This document shows, in pieces, positions 10,341-18,474 of a DNA stretch of 64,000 bases. This DNA comes from Psychrobacter fulvigenes (GTDB lineage Bacteria; Pseudomonadota; Gammaproteobacteria; Pseudomonadales; Moraxellaceae), in NCBI RefSeq assembly GCF_904846155.1, contig NZ_CAJGZP010000001.1, positions 1,426,001 through 1,490,000 on the forward strand, given 5' to 3'. The stretch's first letter is position 1. Each line of letters begins with the position of its first letter. The notes below the pieces were generated by a model. The model searched no databases, was not told the origin of the DNA, and saw nothing but the letters and a program-made list of their open reading frames with translations. Made by a program: the position numbers and the translations under genes.

Positions 10341-10802
10341 ATGAACTCTCTAGAGCTTAAAGTACCACCGGTAGCACAAGTCATTATCATAGCGATTGTC
10401 ATGTATGGCGTCTCTAAAACCATGCCAAGCTTACAGTTCTCGTTTAATGGCTCAACTTTGATAGCTGTTGGTTTGATAGTTTTAGGTCTATGCATCGGCA
10501 TGATGGGCATTGCTCAATTTAGAAAAGCGCAGACCACACCGAATCCGCAGGCGCTTGACAGGGTATCCAGCTTAGTGACAAGTGGCATCTATCAATACAG
10601 TCGCAATCCCATGTATTTGGGATTAGTGCTAGCCTTATTTGGTTGGGGGTTCTATTTGTCTCACGTTCTACCGTTTGTGCTAGTGCCAGTTTTTATGCTT
10701 TATATGACGCGCTTTCAAATTCAGCCAGAAGAAAGGATGATGGCGCGAAAGTTTGGCAATGATTATCAAGCTTATCTGATGCGAGTACGAAGATGGATAT
10801 AG
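10341..10802 (+). CDS. Isoprenylcysteine carboxyl methyltransferase (ICMT/PEMT-like) family membrane protein
   Basis: This 153-residue membrane protein has about four hydrophobic helices. It carries the family signature SRNPMYLGLVLALFGWGF and the C-terminal EERMMARKFGNDYQAYLMRV block. Bacterial members are SAM-dependent methyltransferases whose substrates are mostly unknown, so no reaction is assigned. The ATG at 10341, preceded by CAGGGTAAAG, was chosen over an upstream GTG at 10302. It stands alone, with about 260 bases separating it from the kinase upstream. Confidence 0.78.
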   Translation: MNSLELKVPPVAQVIIIAIVMYGVSKTMPSLQFSFNGSTLIAVGLIVLGLCIGMMGIAQFRKAQTTPNPQALDRVSSLVTSGIYQYSRNPMYLGLVLALFGWGFYLSHVLPFVLVPVFMLYMTRFQIQPEERMMARKFGNDYQAYLMRVRRWI

Positions 10803-10864
10803 CGTTTAGTAAGCAAAGAATTTTATGATGAATAAATAAACATCTATATCAGGGAGAAGACGTC

Positions 10865-11194
10865 ATGGAAATGAACGATATACCTTTTAGTATTACTGAC
10901 TGGACGCAAGTAGAAGCAGTAGAGAATAAAGGTGAAACTGGCACAGGATATTGGAAAACCTGCGAATTTAACAACATTAATGTGCATATGGTTGAATACT
11001 CCGCAGGCTACCTAGCTGACCACTGGTGCTATAAAGGGCACATTTTGCTGTGTGTTGAGGGAGAGCTTAATACTGAGTTAAAAGATGGTCGTACTTTTAC
11101 CTTAACACCAGGTATGACTTATCAAGTAGCGGATGATACGATTGCTCATCGCTCGTCAACTAAGACAGGCGCTAAGCTATTTATTGTGGATTGA
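10865..11194 (+). CDS. DHCW-motif cupin fold protein
   Basis: The 109-residue protein is a single small cupin barrel. It contains ADHWCYKGHILLCVEGEL, matching the family named for its DHCW motif, here in the order D-H-W-C. The later half has the cupin-type segments TLTPGMTYQVADD and AHRSSTKTGAKLF. The start has a strong Shine-Dalgarno (GGGAGA). Function is unknown; a metal-binding site involving the His residues is likely by fold. It is close behind the methyltransferase gene and may be cotranscribed. Confidence 0.8.
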   Translation: MEMNDIPFSITDWTQVEAVENKGETGTGYWKTCEFNNINVHMVEYSAGYLADHWCYKGHILLCVEGELNTELKDGRTFTLTPGMTYQVADDTIAHRSSTKTGAKLFIVD

Positions 11195-11226
11195 AAATTC
11201 CCATAAAGATGCTAGGAAAGCTCAGT

Positions 11227-11346
11227 TTAGTGTTTTCCTAGAATACTGTTGTCATCTTTCTTGGATTTTTTGGCCGCTTTTTTCTCTTTTGCGGTTAACA
11301 GCGGTTTCTTTTTGACATTCTTCTTACTATCTTGACCTTTGCTCAT
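11227..11346 (-). CDS. Small Lys-rich protein, 39 residues
   Basis: On the minus strand an ATG preceded by AAGGA opens a 39-codon ORF, MSKGQDSKKNVKKKP onward, ending ILGKH. Thirteen of the first 32 residues are Lys and the protein is very basic. The MSKG.DSKK...KEKKAAKK pattern resembles a family of very small hypothetical proteins that I recall from gammaproteobacteria. It may bind nucleic acid or ribosomes, but that is inference from charge only. It runs convergent to the cupin gene, whose stop is 33 bases away. Confidence 0.65.
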   Translation of the reverse strand: MSKGQDSKKNVKKKPLLTAKEKKAAKKSKKDDNSILGKH

Positions 11347-11812
11347 GATTTATTCCTTTTGAGGCATCGTATACCGCCCTTTATATCAGACTGTGCTGAG
11401 CTAAGTGCTATATCGATACAGTTGACGCAATGATTGCGAGCTGTCTTGAGTATAGTCCTAAGCCTACGCAATAGATAGCAATAGCAGAGTTCGCCTATGA
11501 TTCAACTCGGATTCAGCTCAACCCTCTTTTTGCCGAATATTTATCCAAATCAACCTTCCTATATATTTGCCAAATCAAGCCTAGCTGGTTTAAGGCTGTT
11601 GAGTAAAACTTCTAATCTAAGCTTCTAACCTAAGTTCATAACCTAAGCTAAGCCTAATGGATTCGTTCAATCAATATGAGTATTAATAAGTGCTTACTTA
11701 CGGATAGATGGCGATTTGCTATAATGAGCAGCAAGCCGATCAATATATGCGGCAAAATCTTACACATCAATATTTAGCACAATGGTGCTTACTGTTTTGG
11801 TTAAAAATTATT
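11347..11812. other. Intergenic region upstream of the PTPS-family gene
   Basis: About 470 bp without a supported gene. It contains a degenerate tandem motif based on CTAACCTAAG between about 11609 and 11660, and a strong extended -10 promoter near 11720. The frame upstream of the PTPS-family gene is open to an ATG at 11708, but that lies upstream of the -10 box. Confidence 0.55.
11717..11725 (+). promoter_or_regulatory. Extended -10 promoter for the PTPS-family gene
   Basis: TGCTATAAT is a perfect extended -10 element. It lies inside the longest possible reading frame, so transcription would start after the ATG at 11708. This supports the ATG at 11813 as the real start. Confidence 0.55.
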
Positions 11813-12418
11813 ATGCGTATTCGTAAACTTTTTAAATTTGAAAATGCTCATATTGTGCGAAACTGTAGCTCTGAGCGCTGCAAACACTCTATCCATGGTC
11901 ACAGTTATCAGATCGAGCTGATACTTGAGGCCAATCGTCTAGACCACGGTCAGATGGTGTATGATTTTGGCTTATTAAAATCTTCGATTAAGGACATTAT
12001 CGATAGCTTTGATCATGCGATTTGTTTTTGGAATAAAGACGATCCTGAGTATATCGCTGCTTGTAAAAAATTCAGCGCACGCTGGATAAGTTTGCCAGTC
12101 TCGCCATCAGCAGAGCAGTTCTCGCGAGTGATATTCTTTTGGGCGCAAGAAATCTTGCAGCAAACCCAAATGCAAAATGGTGAAGCCGATGTCAGCGTAT
12201 ACTCTGTCATTGCGCATGAGACTGCAACTGGCTACGCACAGTGTTTTGCTGATGATGTGGCCAATGAACAAATGGGTAAGCTGGTGTTAGAGGAGTTTGA
12301 CTTTAGCGATCAAGTTCGTGCTGAGTGGCACGATCCTGAGTTGTATGACAAACTGATTCGCGGTGAAAGCTTTGTCAATCCAACAGTGACTATGCAAGTA
12401 CAGGCAGGTACAGCCTGA
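11813..12418 (+). CDS. 6-pyruvoyl-tetrahydropterin synthase / QueD family protein
   Basis: The N-terminus matches the PTPS/QueD fold: FENAH (His13) and CKHSIHGHSY supply zinc ligands His28 and His30 and a nearby Cys23. The MVYDFGLLK segment is the conserved strand with Asp, and FDHAICF carries a later His. QueD makes 6-carboxytetrahydropterin for queuosine and 7-deazaguanine synthesis. The protein is 201 residues, longer than the 120-residue QueD. The Cys-to-His spacing is CX4HGH rather than CX3HGH of E. coli QueD, so substrate is uncertain. Its stop overlaps the tsaE start (TGATG). No other queuosine genes are nearby. Confidence 0.72.
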   Translation: MRIRKLFKFENAHIVRNCSSERCKHSIHGHSYQIELILEANRLDHGQMVYDFGLLKSSIKDIIDSFDHAICFWNKDDPEYIAACKKFSARWISLPVSPSAEQFSRVIFFWAQEILQQTQMQNGEADVSVYSVIAHETATGYAQCFADDVANEQMGKLVLEEFDFSDQVRAEWHDPELYDKLIRGESFVNPTVTMQVQAGTA

Positions 12419-12939
12419 TGCATCATGATAACAATATAGCAGATGATAAAAACTTGCAAACCTTGACACTGCATTCTGAAGACGATACCCAAGCATTGGC
12501 TAAGCAGTTGGCTGCTTTGCCATTGACGGGGAGTGTGTGGCTGTCAGGTGATTTGGGCGCTGGTAAAACGACCTTGACGCGTTATTGGCTACAAGCGCTG
12601 GGTCATACAGGCGCGGTCAAAAGCCCGACTTATACTTTGGTTGAACCTTATAGTATCCAGCAAGATAACGGTACGACTAAGCCCGTTTACCATGCTGATT
12701 TGTATCGTTTGCAAGATCCAGAAGAGCTGTCTTTTATAGGCTTTGATGAGTATCTAGATGAGCCAAATGCCTTGGTTATTATTGAATGGGCGAGCCGTGC
12801 TGATAGCTATCTGCCGCCGCCGACATTATTTATCGACATGATGCAAGGTGACAATGATAGCCAATCACGTCAGGTTGAGCTGCGACTATCGAAAGCAGGA
12901 CAAGCGCAAGGGTTAGACTTGTCGGTATTAAAGATTTAG
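12418..12939 (+). CDS. tsaE: tRNA threonylcarbamoyladenosine biosynthesis ATPase TsaE
   Basis: TsaE (YjeE) is the P-loop ATPase that works with TsaB and TsaD to make t6A37 in ANN-decoding tRNAs. The Walker A motif GDLGAGKTTLTR is at about residues 43-54. The family motif SPTYTLVEPY follows, and the HADLYRL and IEWASRA segments are present. The ATG overlaps the TGA of the previous gene, implying coupling. It is followed by mutL and miaA; in E. coli amiB lies between tsaE and mutL but is missing here. Confidence 0.92.
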   Translation: MHHDNNIADDKNLQTLTLHSEDDTQALAKQLAALPLTGSVWLSGDLGAGKTTLTRYWLQALGHTGAVKSPTYTLVEPYSIQQDNGTTKPVYHADLYRLQDPEELSFIGFDEYLDEPNALVIIEWASRADSYLPPPTLFIDMMQGDNDSQSRQVELRLSKAGQAQGLDLSVLKI

Positions 12940-12984
12940 CTTTAACCAACATGCCCTAATATTTAAAGAATATGATACTCATTC

Positions 12985-14763
12985 ATGCCAGATAATTCTT
13001 CTAGTATCCGTATAAAAAAACTATCGCCGCTGCTGATCAATCAATTAGCCGCAGGTGAGGTGGTGACACGTCCAGCCGCTGTGGTCAAAGAGTTACTGGA
13101 AAACGCTATCGATGCTGGTGCGAGCAACATTGAGGTGCATATTACCCAAGGTGGCATGGGGATGATTGAGGTAGTGGACGATGGCATTGGTATTCATCCT
13201 GATGATATGGTGATGGCGATTACCCGTCATGCGACCAGTAAAGTCGCAGATGTCGCCAATTTGCATGGCATTACGACGTTGGGTTTTCGCGGAGAAGCAT
13301 TGGCAGCAACGGCCGCGGTGTCTCGTTTGACTCTAACCAGTAGTCATGATGACAGTGGCATTGGTCGTCAGTTGCAAGTTGCAGGTATCTTGGATGATAG
13401 GCCAAAACTGCTCCCTGTCGTACATAATCGTGGAACGACGATTACAGTCAAGGACTTATACTTTAATGTGCCGGCACGTCGCGGTAACTTAAAATCTATC
13501 GCAACCGAATTTAACCATATTGAAACGATTGTCCGTGAAGTGGCTCTAGTACGAGCCGATGTGGCACTCACTCTGTTTCACGATAATAAAAAGCGGCTGT
13601 TATTATCTGCAAGATCTATTGACAGTAGTCACGATAGCGCCAACTGTCTGCCATTGTCACGTCTCGAGCAAGCAACTGGATTGCTATTGACCGATAACGC
13701 GCTAGAAATAGCGATTGATTTATCCAGTCTCATGCAGCAGCCTATAGAGTACAGCGATCATAAATACTCAGATAATCAGGCAAATATTAGTGGTTGGTTA
13801 TGGCCTATCACTGACTCAAAAGATACTTTACCAAAATTTTTATATGTGAATGGGCGTTTGGTCAAAGAGCCGATCGTTAGCAATCAGTTGCGGCAACTTG
13901 CTCACAATGCTGGGCTAAGTAGCCTAGGGTATGCTCTGTATTTCGATATGCCAACTGAGTGGCTCAATATCAATGTGCATCCTTCCAAACAGCGTATCAA
14001 AATCAGTCCATTAAACAATATTATGGCGCATTTAAGCCATGCCATTCGTACTAGACTTAAGACGCTAAGTAACAATGATATGCTAGCAGCTACCAACTAC
14101 GATAGACAGGCGCTAAACGATAACACCTATAAAGGTAAATCGTTCGATAATTTATTGCCCAAGATATCTACTATTGATTCAACACAGAGCAGGCAAGTTC
14201 AAGCTCCGAAATATCCGTATCAGCTGTCAGCAGGCAAGCCGTTTTCTAAAAGCTCAGAAAAATCTTATATTGATGAATCGTCTGATACTAATGTTAATAC
14301 TGTAAGTGTGGCTTTAGCTGGTAGCGTTAATGCTTTTAGTAGCCCATTTATAGAAACAGGACGATTACCCATTTGCTTGGATGTTATTACCAGCTTAAAT
14401 GGTTTAGTCAATGAACCTACTATCAATAAAGAGGCTGATGATAAAACGCTGCCTTGGTTATTGTTTTATAACCAAGGACGATGTTTACTTATTAGTGCAG
14501 TGGATTGGCAGTCAAAGCTACGTTTGTTATTTGAGTCCCATGTACTTAGCAGTAATGTATTCAAAAAAGACCAAAAGCTAAACAGCGCAGCATCTATCAA
14601 TCAGCAACTTGCTACCATCAGCACGCAAATGTCAGCGCAGGATGTGGCAGTCTTTATCGTAGATGTTGAGGAGTTACTGAGTAACAACGCAATCAAAGTT
14701 ATAGATCGCAATAGATTGGTTTCGTTGATGTTGTCGTCCGTGTCCGAACAATTACATAGCTAA
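12985..14763 (+). CDS. mutL: DNA mismatch repair protein MutL
   Basis: MutL links MutS mismatch recognition to downstream repair. The GHKL ATPase motifs are visible in the first 110 residues: ELLENAIDAGA, VDDGIGI and TLGFRGEAL. The transducer domain follows to about 330. A poorly conserved Ser/Asn-rich linker spans about 365-440, and a C-terminal dimerisation domain completes 592 residues. I do not see the DQHAAHERI endonuclease-type motif, as expected for a strain using the MutH-like class or for a degenerate C-terminal domain. It sits 46 bases after tsaE and 45 before miaA, so the genes are probably one operon. Confidence 0.93.
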   Translation: MPDNSSSIRIKKLSPLLINQLAAGEVVTRPAAVVKELLENAIDAGASNIEVHITQGGMGMIEVVDDGIGIHPDDMVMAITRHATSKVADVANLHGITTLGFRGEALAATAAVSRLTLTSSHDDSGIGRQLQVAGILDDRPKLLPVVHNRGTTITVKDLYFNVPARRGNLKSIATEFNHIETIVREVALVRADVALTLFHDNKKRLLLSARSIDSSHDSANCLPLSRLEQATGLLLTDNALEIAIDLSSLMQQPIEYSDHKYSDNQANISGWLWPITDSKDTLPKFLYVNGRLVKEPIVSNQLRQLAHNAGLSSLGYALYFDMPTEWLNINVHPSKQRIKISPLNNIMAHLSHAIRTRLKTLSNNDMLAATNYDRQALNDNTYKGKSFDNLLPKISTIDSTQSRQVQAPKYPYQLSAGKPFSKSSEKSYIDESSDTNVNTVSVALAGSVNAFSSPFIETGRLPICLDVITSLNGLVNEPTINKEADDKTLPWLLFYNQGRCLLISAVDWQSKLRLLFESHVLSSNVFKKDQKLNSAASINQQLATISTQMSAQDVAVFIVDVEELLSNNAIKVIDRNRLVSLMLSSVSEQLHS

Positions 14764-14807
14764 ATGCTACTCCTGCTACTCACAATATAACTAGTAAAGG
14801 CAACTCT

Positions 14808-15980
14808 ATGCGACATTCGTCTGATGGCTTATCTCATGGTTTGAATCCTAATTTAGCGGATAATAGCGTGGTGTGTCTGATGGCACCAACAGCGAGCGGC
14901 AAGACCGCACTGGCTTATGAGCTATATGGTACAGGGCGTTATGAGCTAATCTCGGTAGACTCAGCGCTGATATACCGTGACATGAATATCGGTACGGCAA
15001 AGCCAACGGCGAGTGAGCTGGCGCGCTATCCGCACCATTTAGTCGATATCATAGACCCTATGCAAAGCTATAGTGTCGCTGAGTTTGTCAGTGATGTCGC
15101 ACATTTGATTGGTGGCTGTCATGAGAACGGCAAGATACCCTTGCTGGTAGGCGGCACTATGATGTATTACATGGCGCTACTTGATGGACTGTCTCCTGTG
15201 CCAGATAGCGATGATAGCGTCCGCATGCGCGTAGAGCAGTGGCGACAAGACGAGGGCATTAGTGCGCTCTATGATTATCTTGGCAAGGTTGATCCTGTGA
15301 GCCACCAGCGTCTCAATGCAACCGACACTCAGCGTATTACCCGTGCTGTTGAAGTCTATCTGCAAACAGATATTCCAATAAGTGAATGGCAGCGTAAGCC
15401 CAAGCAGGCATTGGCACATAATCCCAATCAGCAGTGGCATGCGCTGGCTGTGATGCCTGATCGCGTATGGCTGCATGAGCGTATTGCGCAGCGTTTGGAT
15501 ATCATGTGGGATGAGGGGCTAGTGGCTGAAGTCGTTAGTTTGCTCGAGCAGTATCCTCTGACACCCAACTTACCATCTATGCGCTGTGTTGGCTATCGAC
15601 AGGTATTGGAGTATCTGGTACATATCAATCATCCAGTATTAGAACAACCGCATTTGGATAAGGCACAGTTTTATGATGCTTTTGGAGAGCTTGATGAGTC
15701 AGGTAGTCCAAAAGCAACACAAAATAAAGTAATTCAGCCGCAAGCGCAGCCATCAAATAGCGGTAGTCAGACCGAAGTGTTTGCTTTTCAGCAGATGCAA
15801 AACAAGTCGCTATATGCAACCAGGCAGTTGGCAAAGCGCCAATATACGTGGTTACGTAAACTGACTCAGTTGCCAAGTGCAAACCTTGTTGTAGAAACCT
15901 CATCTGGCACATCAGCTAACGAAATAGAGATCGCTTCATTTACGACAATGACCCAAGCAAGTGACTATTTACTAAAGTGA
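14808..15980 (+). CDS. miaA: tRNA dimethylallyltransferase MiaA
   Basis: MiaA adds the dimethylallyl group to A37 of UNN-decoding tRNAs. The P-loop-like APTASGKTALA, the SVDSALIYRDMNIGTAKP segment, VGGTMMYY and the RCVGYRQ motif are all present. The C-terminal LYATRQLAKRQYTWLRKL helix is also present. At 390 residues it is longer than the usual 300-320. The surplus lies mostly at about 280-325, a Gln/Ser/Asn-rich insert between YLVHINHP and FAFQQMQNKSL, plus a short C-terminal extension. The start follows mutL by 45 bases and precedes hfq, as in E. coli. Confidence 0.93.
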   Translation: MRHSSDGLSHGLNPNLADNSVVCLMAPTASGKTALAYELYGTGRYELISVDSALIYRDMNIGTAKPTASELARYPHHLVDIIDPMQSYSVAEFVSDVAHLIGGCHENGKIPLLVGGTMMYYMALLDGLSPVPDSDDSVRMRVEQWRQDEGISALYDYLGKVDPVSHQRLNATDTQRITRAVEVYLQTDIPISEWQRKPKQALAHNPNQQWHALAVMPDRVWLHERIAQRLDIMWDEGLVAEVVSLLEQYPLTPNLPSMRCVGYRQVLEYLVHINHPVLEQPHLDKAQFYDAFGELDESGSPKATQNKVIQPQAQPSNSGSQTEVFAFQQMQNKSLYATRQLAKRQYTWLRKLTQLPSANLVVETSSGTSANEIEIASFTTMTQASDYLLK

Positions 15981-16413
15981 CTGTTTACTTTATTTAGTAT
16001 GTACGTTAATTATTATCTATATTAGTTATCTAGGTGAAAGGAGAAAGTCTTACGTTTATAATGAATATTAAGTATTCATAACAGCAATATGTAAAAAGCA
16101 GGTGACAATAAGTTGCAAAAATTAGCCAAAATAACTGTTATAATTTATTATTATAGTATTGACAGACGGCTAGATATCGTTACAAACAATGGTTATGAAC
16201 CCTAGGTTTTAACAAAACGCTCGTTGAAATAACTGGTTACTTAATTATTTACAATAATATACCATTCGCGATAAAGTAGAATGACTTAAGAACAAATAGG
16301 TGCTTATTTAGATACGTTTTATCAATAACAATTTACTATTGTATCTGCTACTAACCATTATAATTAAACAAGCACTTATACTATAACTATATATATTATT
16401 TAGGAGAGTTTTC
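15981..16413. other. AT-rich regulatory region upstream of hfq
   Basis: This 433-bp region is strongly AT-rich and carries an extended -10 box at 16136-16144 and a TTGACA hexamer at 16159 without a clear partner -10. No ORF is supported. The length suggests that hfq has its own promoters besides any read-through from miaA. Confidence 0.5.
16136..16144 (+). promoter_or_regulatory. Candidate extended -10 promoter for hfq
   Basis: TGTTATAAT matches TGnTATAAT. GCAAAA lies 18 bases upstream as a weak -35. The predicted leader to the hfq ATG is about 260 nt, long enough for leader-based regulation. Confidence 0.4.
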
Positions 16414-16944
16414 ATGTCAAAAGGACAAACCTTACAAGATCCGTTTTTGAACTCGCTACGTAAAGACCGTATTCCTGTCTCAATTTTTTTGGTTAATGGA
16501 ATTAAATTGCAAGGTCAAATCGAATCATTTGATCAGTATGTGGTGTTACTGAAAAACACAGTGAGCCAGATGGTCTACAAGCACGCTATTTCGACAGTGG
16601 TACCAGCGCGCAATCCACGCAGTAGTGGTACAGCATCAACGACTGGTAGTAGCACGACTCAAGGTGCTGCCGGTTACCAAGGCGGTGCTGTAGGCGCTGG
16701 CTTTGAACGTGGTGGCAGTGCAGGTGGCGGTTTTGAAGAGCGCGGATTTGCCTCTAATCGTAGTGGCTTCAATCGTGGTGGATTTAGCCAAGGTCAGGAT
16801 CGTGGCTTTGAGCGTGGCGCTTTAGGTCAGGGAGCTGATCGCGGCTTTGAGCGTGGTGGTTTTGGTCAAGATCGCGGCTTTGAGACACCGGCAGAAGACA
16901 CAGGCTCTGAAGGGTCAAGCAATGATTTTGATGACAATAAATAA
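16414..16944 (+). CDS. hfq: RNA chaperone Hfq with long Gly-rich C-terminal tail
   Basis: Residues 1-70 are a normal Sm-like core: [19 protein letters not shown], the [13 protein letters not shown] strands and the Sm2 motif [10 protein letters not shown]. Hfq hexamers pair small RNAs with mRNAs. The protein is 176 residues instead of about 100. The extra 100 residues are Gly/Arg/Phe-rich repeats with units such as [11 protein letters not shown] and FNRGGFSQ, ending in an acidic tip DFDDNK. Long Gly-rich tails are known in Moraxellaceae Hfq. AGGAGAG precedes the ATG. It follows miaA in the conserved order, but hflX is missing downstream. Confidence 0.95.
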   Translation: MSKGQTLQDPFLNSLRKDRIPVSIFLVNGIKLQGQIESFDQYVVLLKNTVSQMVYKHAISTVVPARNPRSSGTASTTGSSTTQGAAGYQGGAVGAGFERGGSAGGGFEERGFASNRSGFNRGGFSQGQDRGFERGALGQGADRGFERGGFGQDRGFETPAEDTGSEGSSNDFDDNK

Positions 16945-16982
16945 TAAATAGAGACAGCAAGTCGCTATTTAGATGCTGCTAT

Positions 16983-17064
16983 CGTTAAAAGTACGTTATC
17001 GGTGTGCTTTTAACGGACATACTTATATTACAACTAGACCTGCTATATAAGTGGGTCTTTTTTT
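16983..17064 (+). terminator. Tandem hairpins and T-tract after hfq
   Basis: CGTTAAAAG (16983) pairs with CTTTTAACG (17007) as a 9-bp stem. A second hairpin pairs AGACC (17036) with GGTCT (17054) and runs into seven T residues. The second has the form of an intrinsic terminator for hfq. It directly abuts the dispersed repeat that starts at 17066. Confidence 0.6.
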
Positions 17065-17065
17065 A

Positions 17066-17142
17066 TATAGTCGATCCACTATAAAAATTATACCAGTAGC
17101 ACGCCGTAAAAGCGGTACTCTTTTTATTTAGGACTCACTATA
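17066..17142. repeat. MITE-like dispersed repeat, short copy A
   Basis: A 77-bp element bounded by imperfect 21-bp inverted repeats (TATAGTCGATCCACTATAAA at the left; the right end reads GGACTCACTATA). Its interior, ATACCAGTAGCACGCCGTAA and onward, is the reverse complement of the left half of the copy at 32286-32435, with only a few mismatches. It appears to be an internally deleted member of the same family. It lies between hfq and kdsD. Confidence 0.75.
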
Positions 17143-17272
17143 TAAAGCATTCCTATACTAGGCGACAACTATCTATTTTCTCCTATATTATTAATATGGC
17201 TATTAATATAGTAAAATACCTCACTGATTGATAAGAACACCTCACCGACTAATAAACGTATTGAGCTAAACG

Positions 17273-18265
17273 ATGAATAACCGCGCAGAAAACCTGACTC
17301 ATGAGCAATTTATAAGTACCGCGATTGACGCGATAAATACTGAAAAAGCTGCCTTGGCATTATTGACAGAGCAGATTGATGATAGGTTTGCGCAGGCGTG
17401 TGATATTATTTTGGCTTGTAAGGGTCGGGTCGTTGTGACTGGTATGGGCAAGTCAGGACTTATTGGCCGCAAAATAGCCGCAACCTTCGCCTCTACCGGT
17501 ACCCCTGCTTTTTTTATGCATCCAGGTGAAGCGGGTCATGGCGACTTAGGAATGCTGGTAAAAGGCGATGTGCTGCTGGCTATTTCCAATTCTGGTGAGT
17601 CAGATGAGATTAAGATGTTGCTACCAGTGGTCAAACGCCTAAATATCCCATTGATAAGTATCAGCCGTGATAAGCGTGGCATGTTACCGCGCGCAGCTGA
17701 CATTGTCTTGACATTGGGTAAGTCGCAGGAAGCTTGTCCGCTCAATCTTGCGCCTACGTCTAGTACCACCGCTACTCTGGCACTAGGGGATGCCTTGGCT
17801 GTCGCTTTAGTACATGCGCGCAATTTTACTTCAGAAGACTTTGCCTTATCACATCCTGCTGGAGCGCTTGGCCGTCAGTTGTTAACGCGGGTTGAAGACT
17901 TGATGCATAGTAGTGTAGAGGACTTACCACTCATCAATCAGCAAGCGCCACTGCAAGAAGCTTTGTTTACGATGTCTGCTGGACGTTTGGGTATGACAGT
18001 AGTGACCGATGATGAGCAAAGAGTCGTTGGGGTGTTTACCGATGGCGACCTGCGCCGTGGACTTGAGAAGGGAATTGATTTGGCTACTCCTATGAGTGCG
18101 GTGATGACCAGCAACCCACGTCAAGTTAGCAGAACGATGCGTGCTTCTGATGCACTAAGTGTCATGAATGAGAACGCGATTAACCAGCTATTGATAATGG
18201 ACGAGCAGGGTCATTTAGATGCTATTATTACTGTCCATGACTTACTGCAAGCGGGTGTGAAATAA
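17273..18265 (+). CDS. kdsD: Arabinose-5-phosphate isomerase KdsD (KpsF/GutQ family)
   Basis: KdsD isomerises ribulose 5-phosphate to arabinose 5-phosphate, the first step of Kdo synthesis for LPS. The 330-residue protein has an N-terminal SIS domain, with VVTGMGKSGLIGRKIA, FFMHPGEAGHGDLG and AISNSGESDE motifs. Two CBS domains occupy about 210-330. Length equals the E. coli enzyme. It heads the run kdsD-kdsC-lptC-lptA-lptB, which makes Kdo and moves LPS to the outer membrane. Confidence 0.95.
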   Translation: MNNRAENLTHEQFISTAIDAINTEKAALALLTEQIDDRFAQACDIILACKGRVVVTGMGKSGLIGRKIAATFASTGTPAFFMHPGEAGHGDLGMLVKGDVLLAISNSGESDEIKMLLPVVKRLNIPLISISRDKRGMLPRAADIVLTLGKSQEACPLNLAPTSSTTATLALGDALAVALVHARNFTSEDFALSHPAGALGRQLLTRVEDLMHSSVEDLPLINQQAPLQEALFTMSAGRLGMTVVTDDEQRVVGVFTDGDLRRGLEKGIDLATPMSAVMTSNPRQVSRTMRASDALSVMNENAINQLLIMDEQGHLDAIITVHDLLQAGVK

Positions 18266-18302
18266 GCTATCAATATTACCCAAGTTATGACCTAATACCA
18301 CA

Positions 18303-18422
18303 CTCTCAACTATTCTAAAGCTATTGCTGTAGGCTGCGGCTTTAGCCCAGCATTTTGCTTCTGCAAAGTTTCAAAGCTGGGCTAAAAGCGCCAGCCTACG
18401 ATAGGGCATAATAAGTTGAGAG
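18303..18422. repeat. 120-bp palindromic element between kdsD and kdsC
   Basis: The element starts CTCTCAACT and ends AGTTGAGAG, a perfect 9-bp terminal inverted repeat. Inside, GTAGGCTG...TTTAGCCCAGC pairs with GCTGGGCTAAAAGC...CAGCCTAC, so the whole unit can fold into one long hairpin. It fills most of the 209-bp gap between kdsD and kdsC. It resembles a small palindromic mobile unit (REP/MITE type) rather than a terminator, since no T-tract follows. It is unrelated in sequence to the TATAGTC family. Confidence 0.75.
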
Positions 18423-18474
18423 TCAGATGACCTAATATGCCTTAATACAAAAAGACTTGATAAGAGAATGGATT

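Noticed and set aside
12982..16944. Missing amiB and hflX taken as evidence of a deletion
   Set aside because: Absence from this cluster is a difference in gene order; both genes may lie elsewhere in the chromosome, which cannot be judged from this window.
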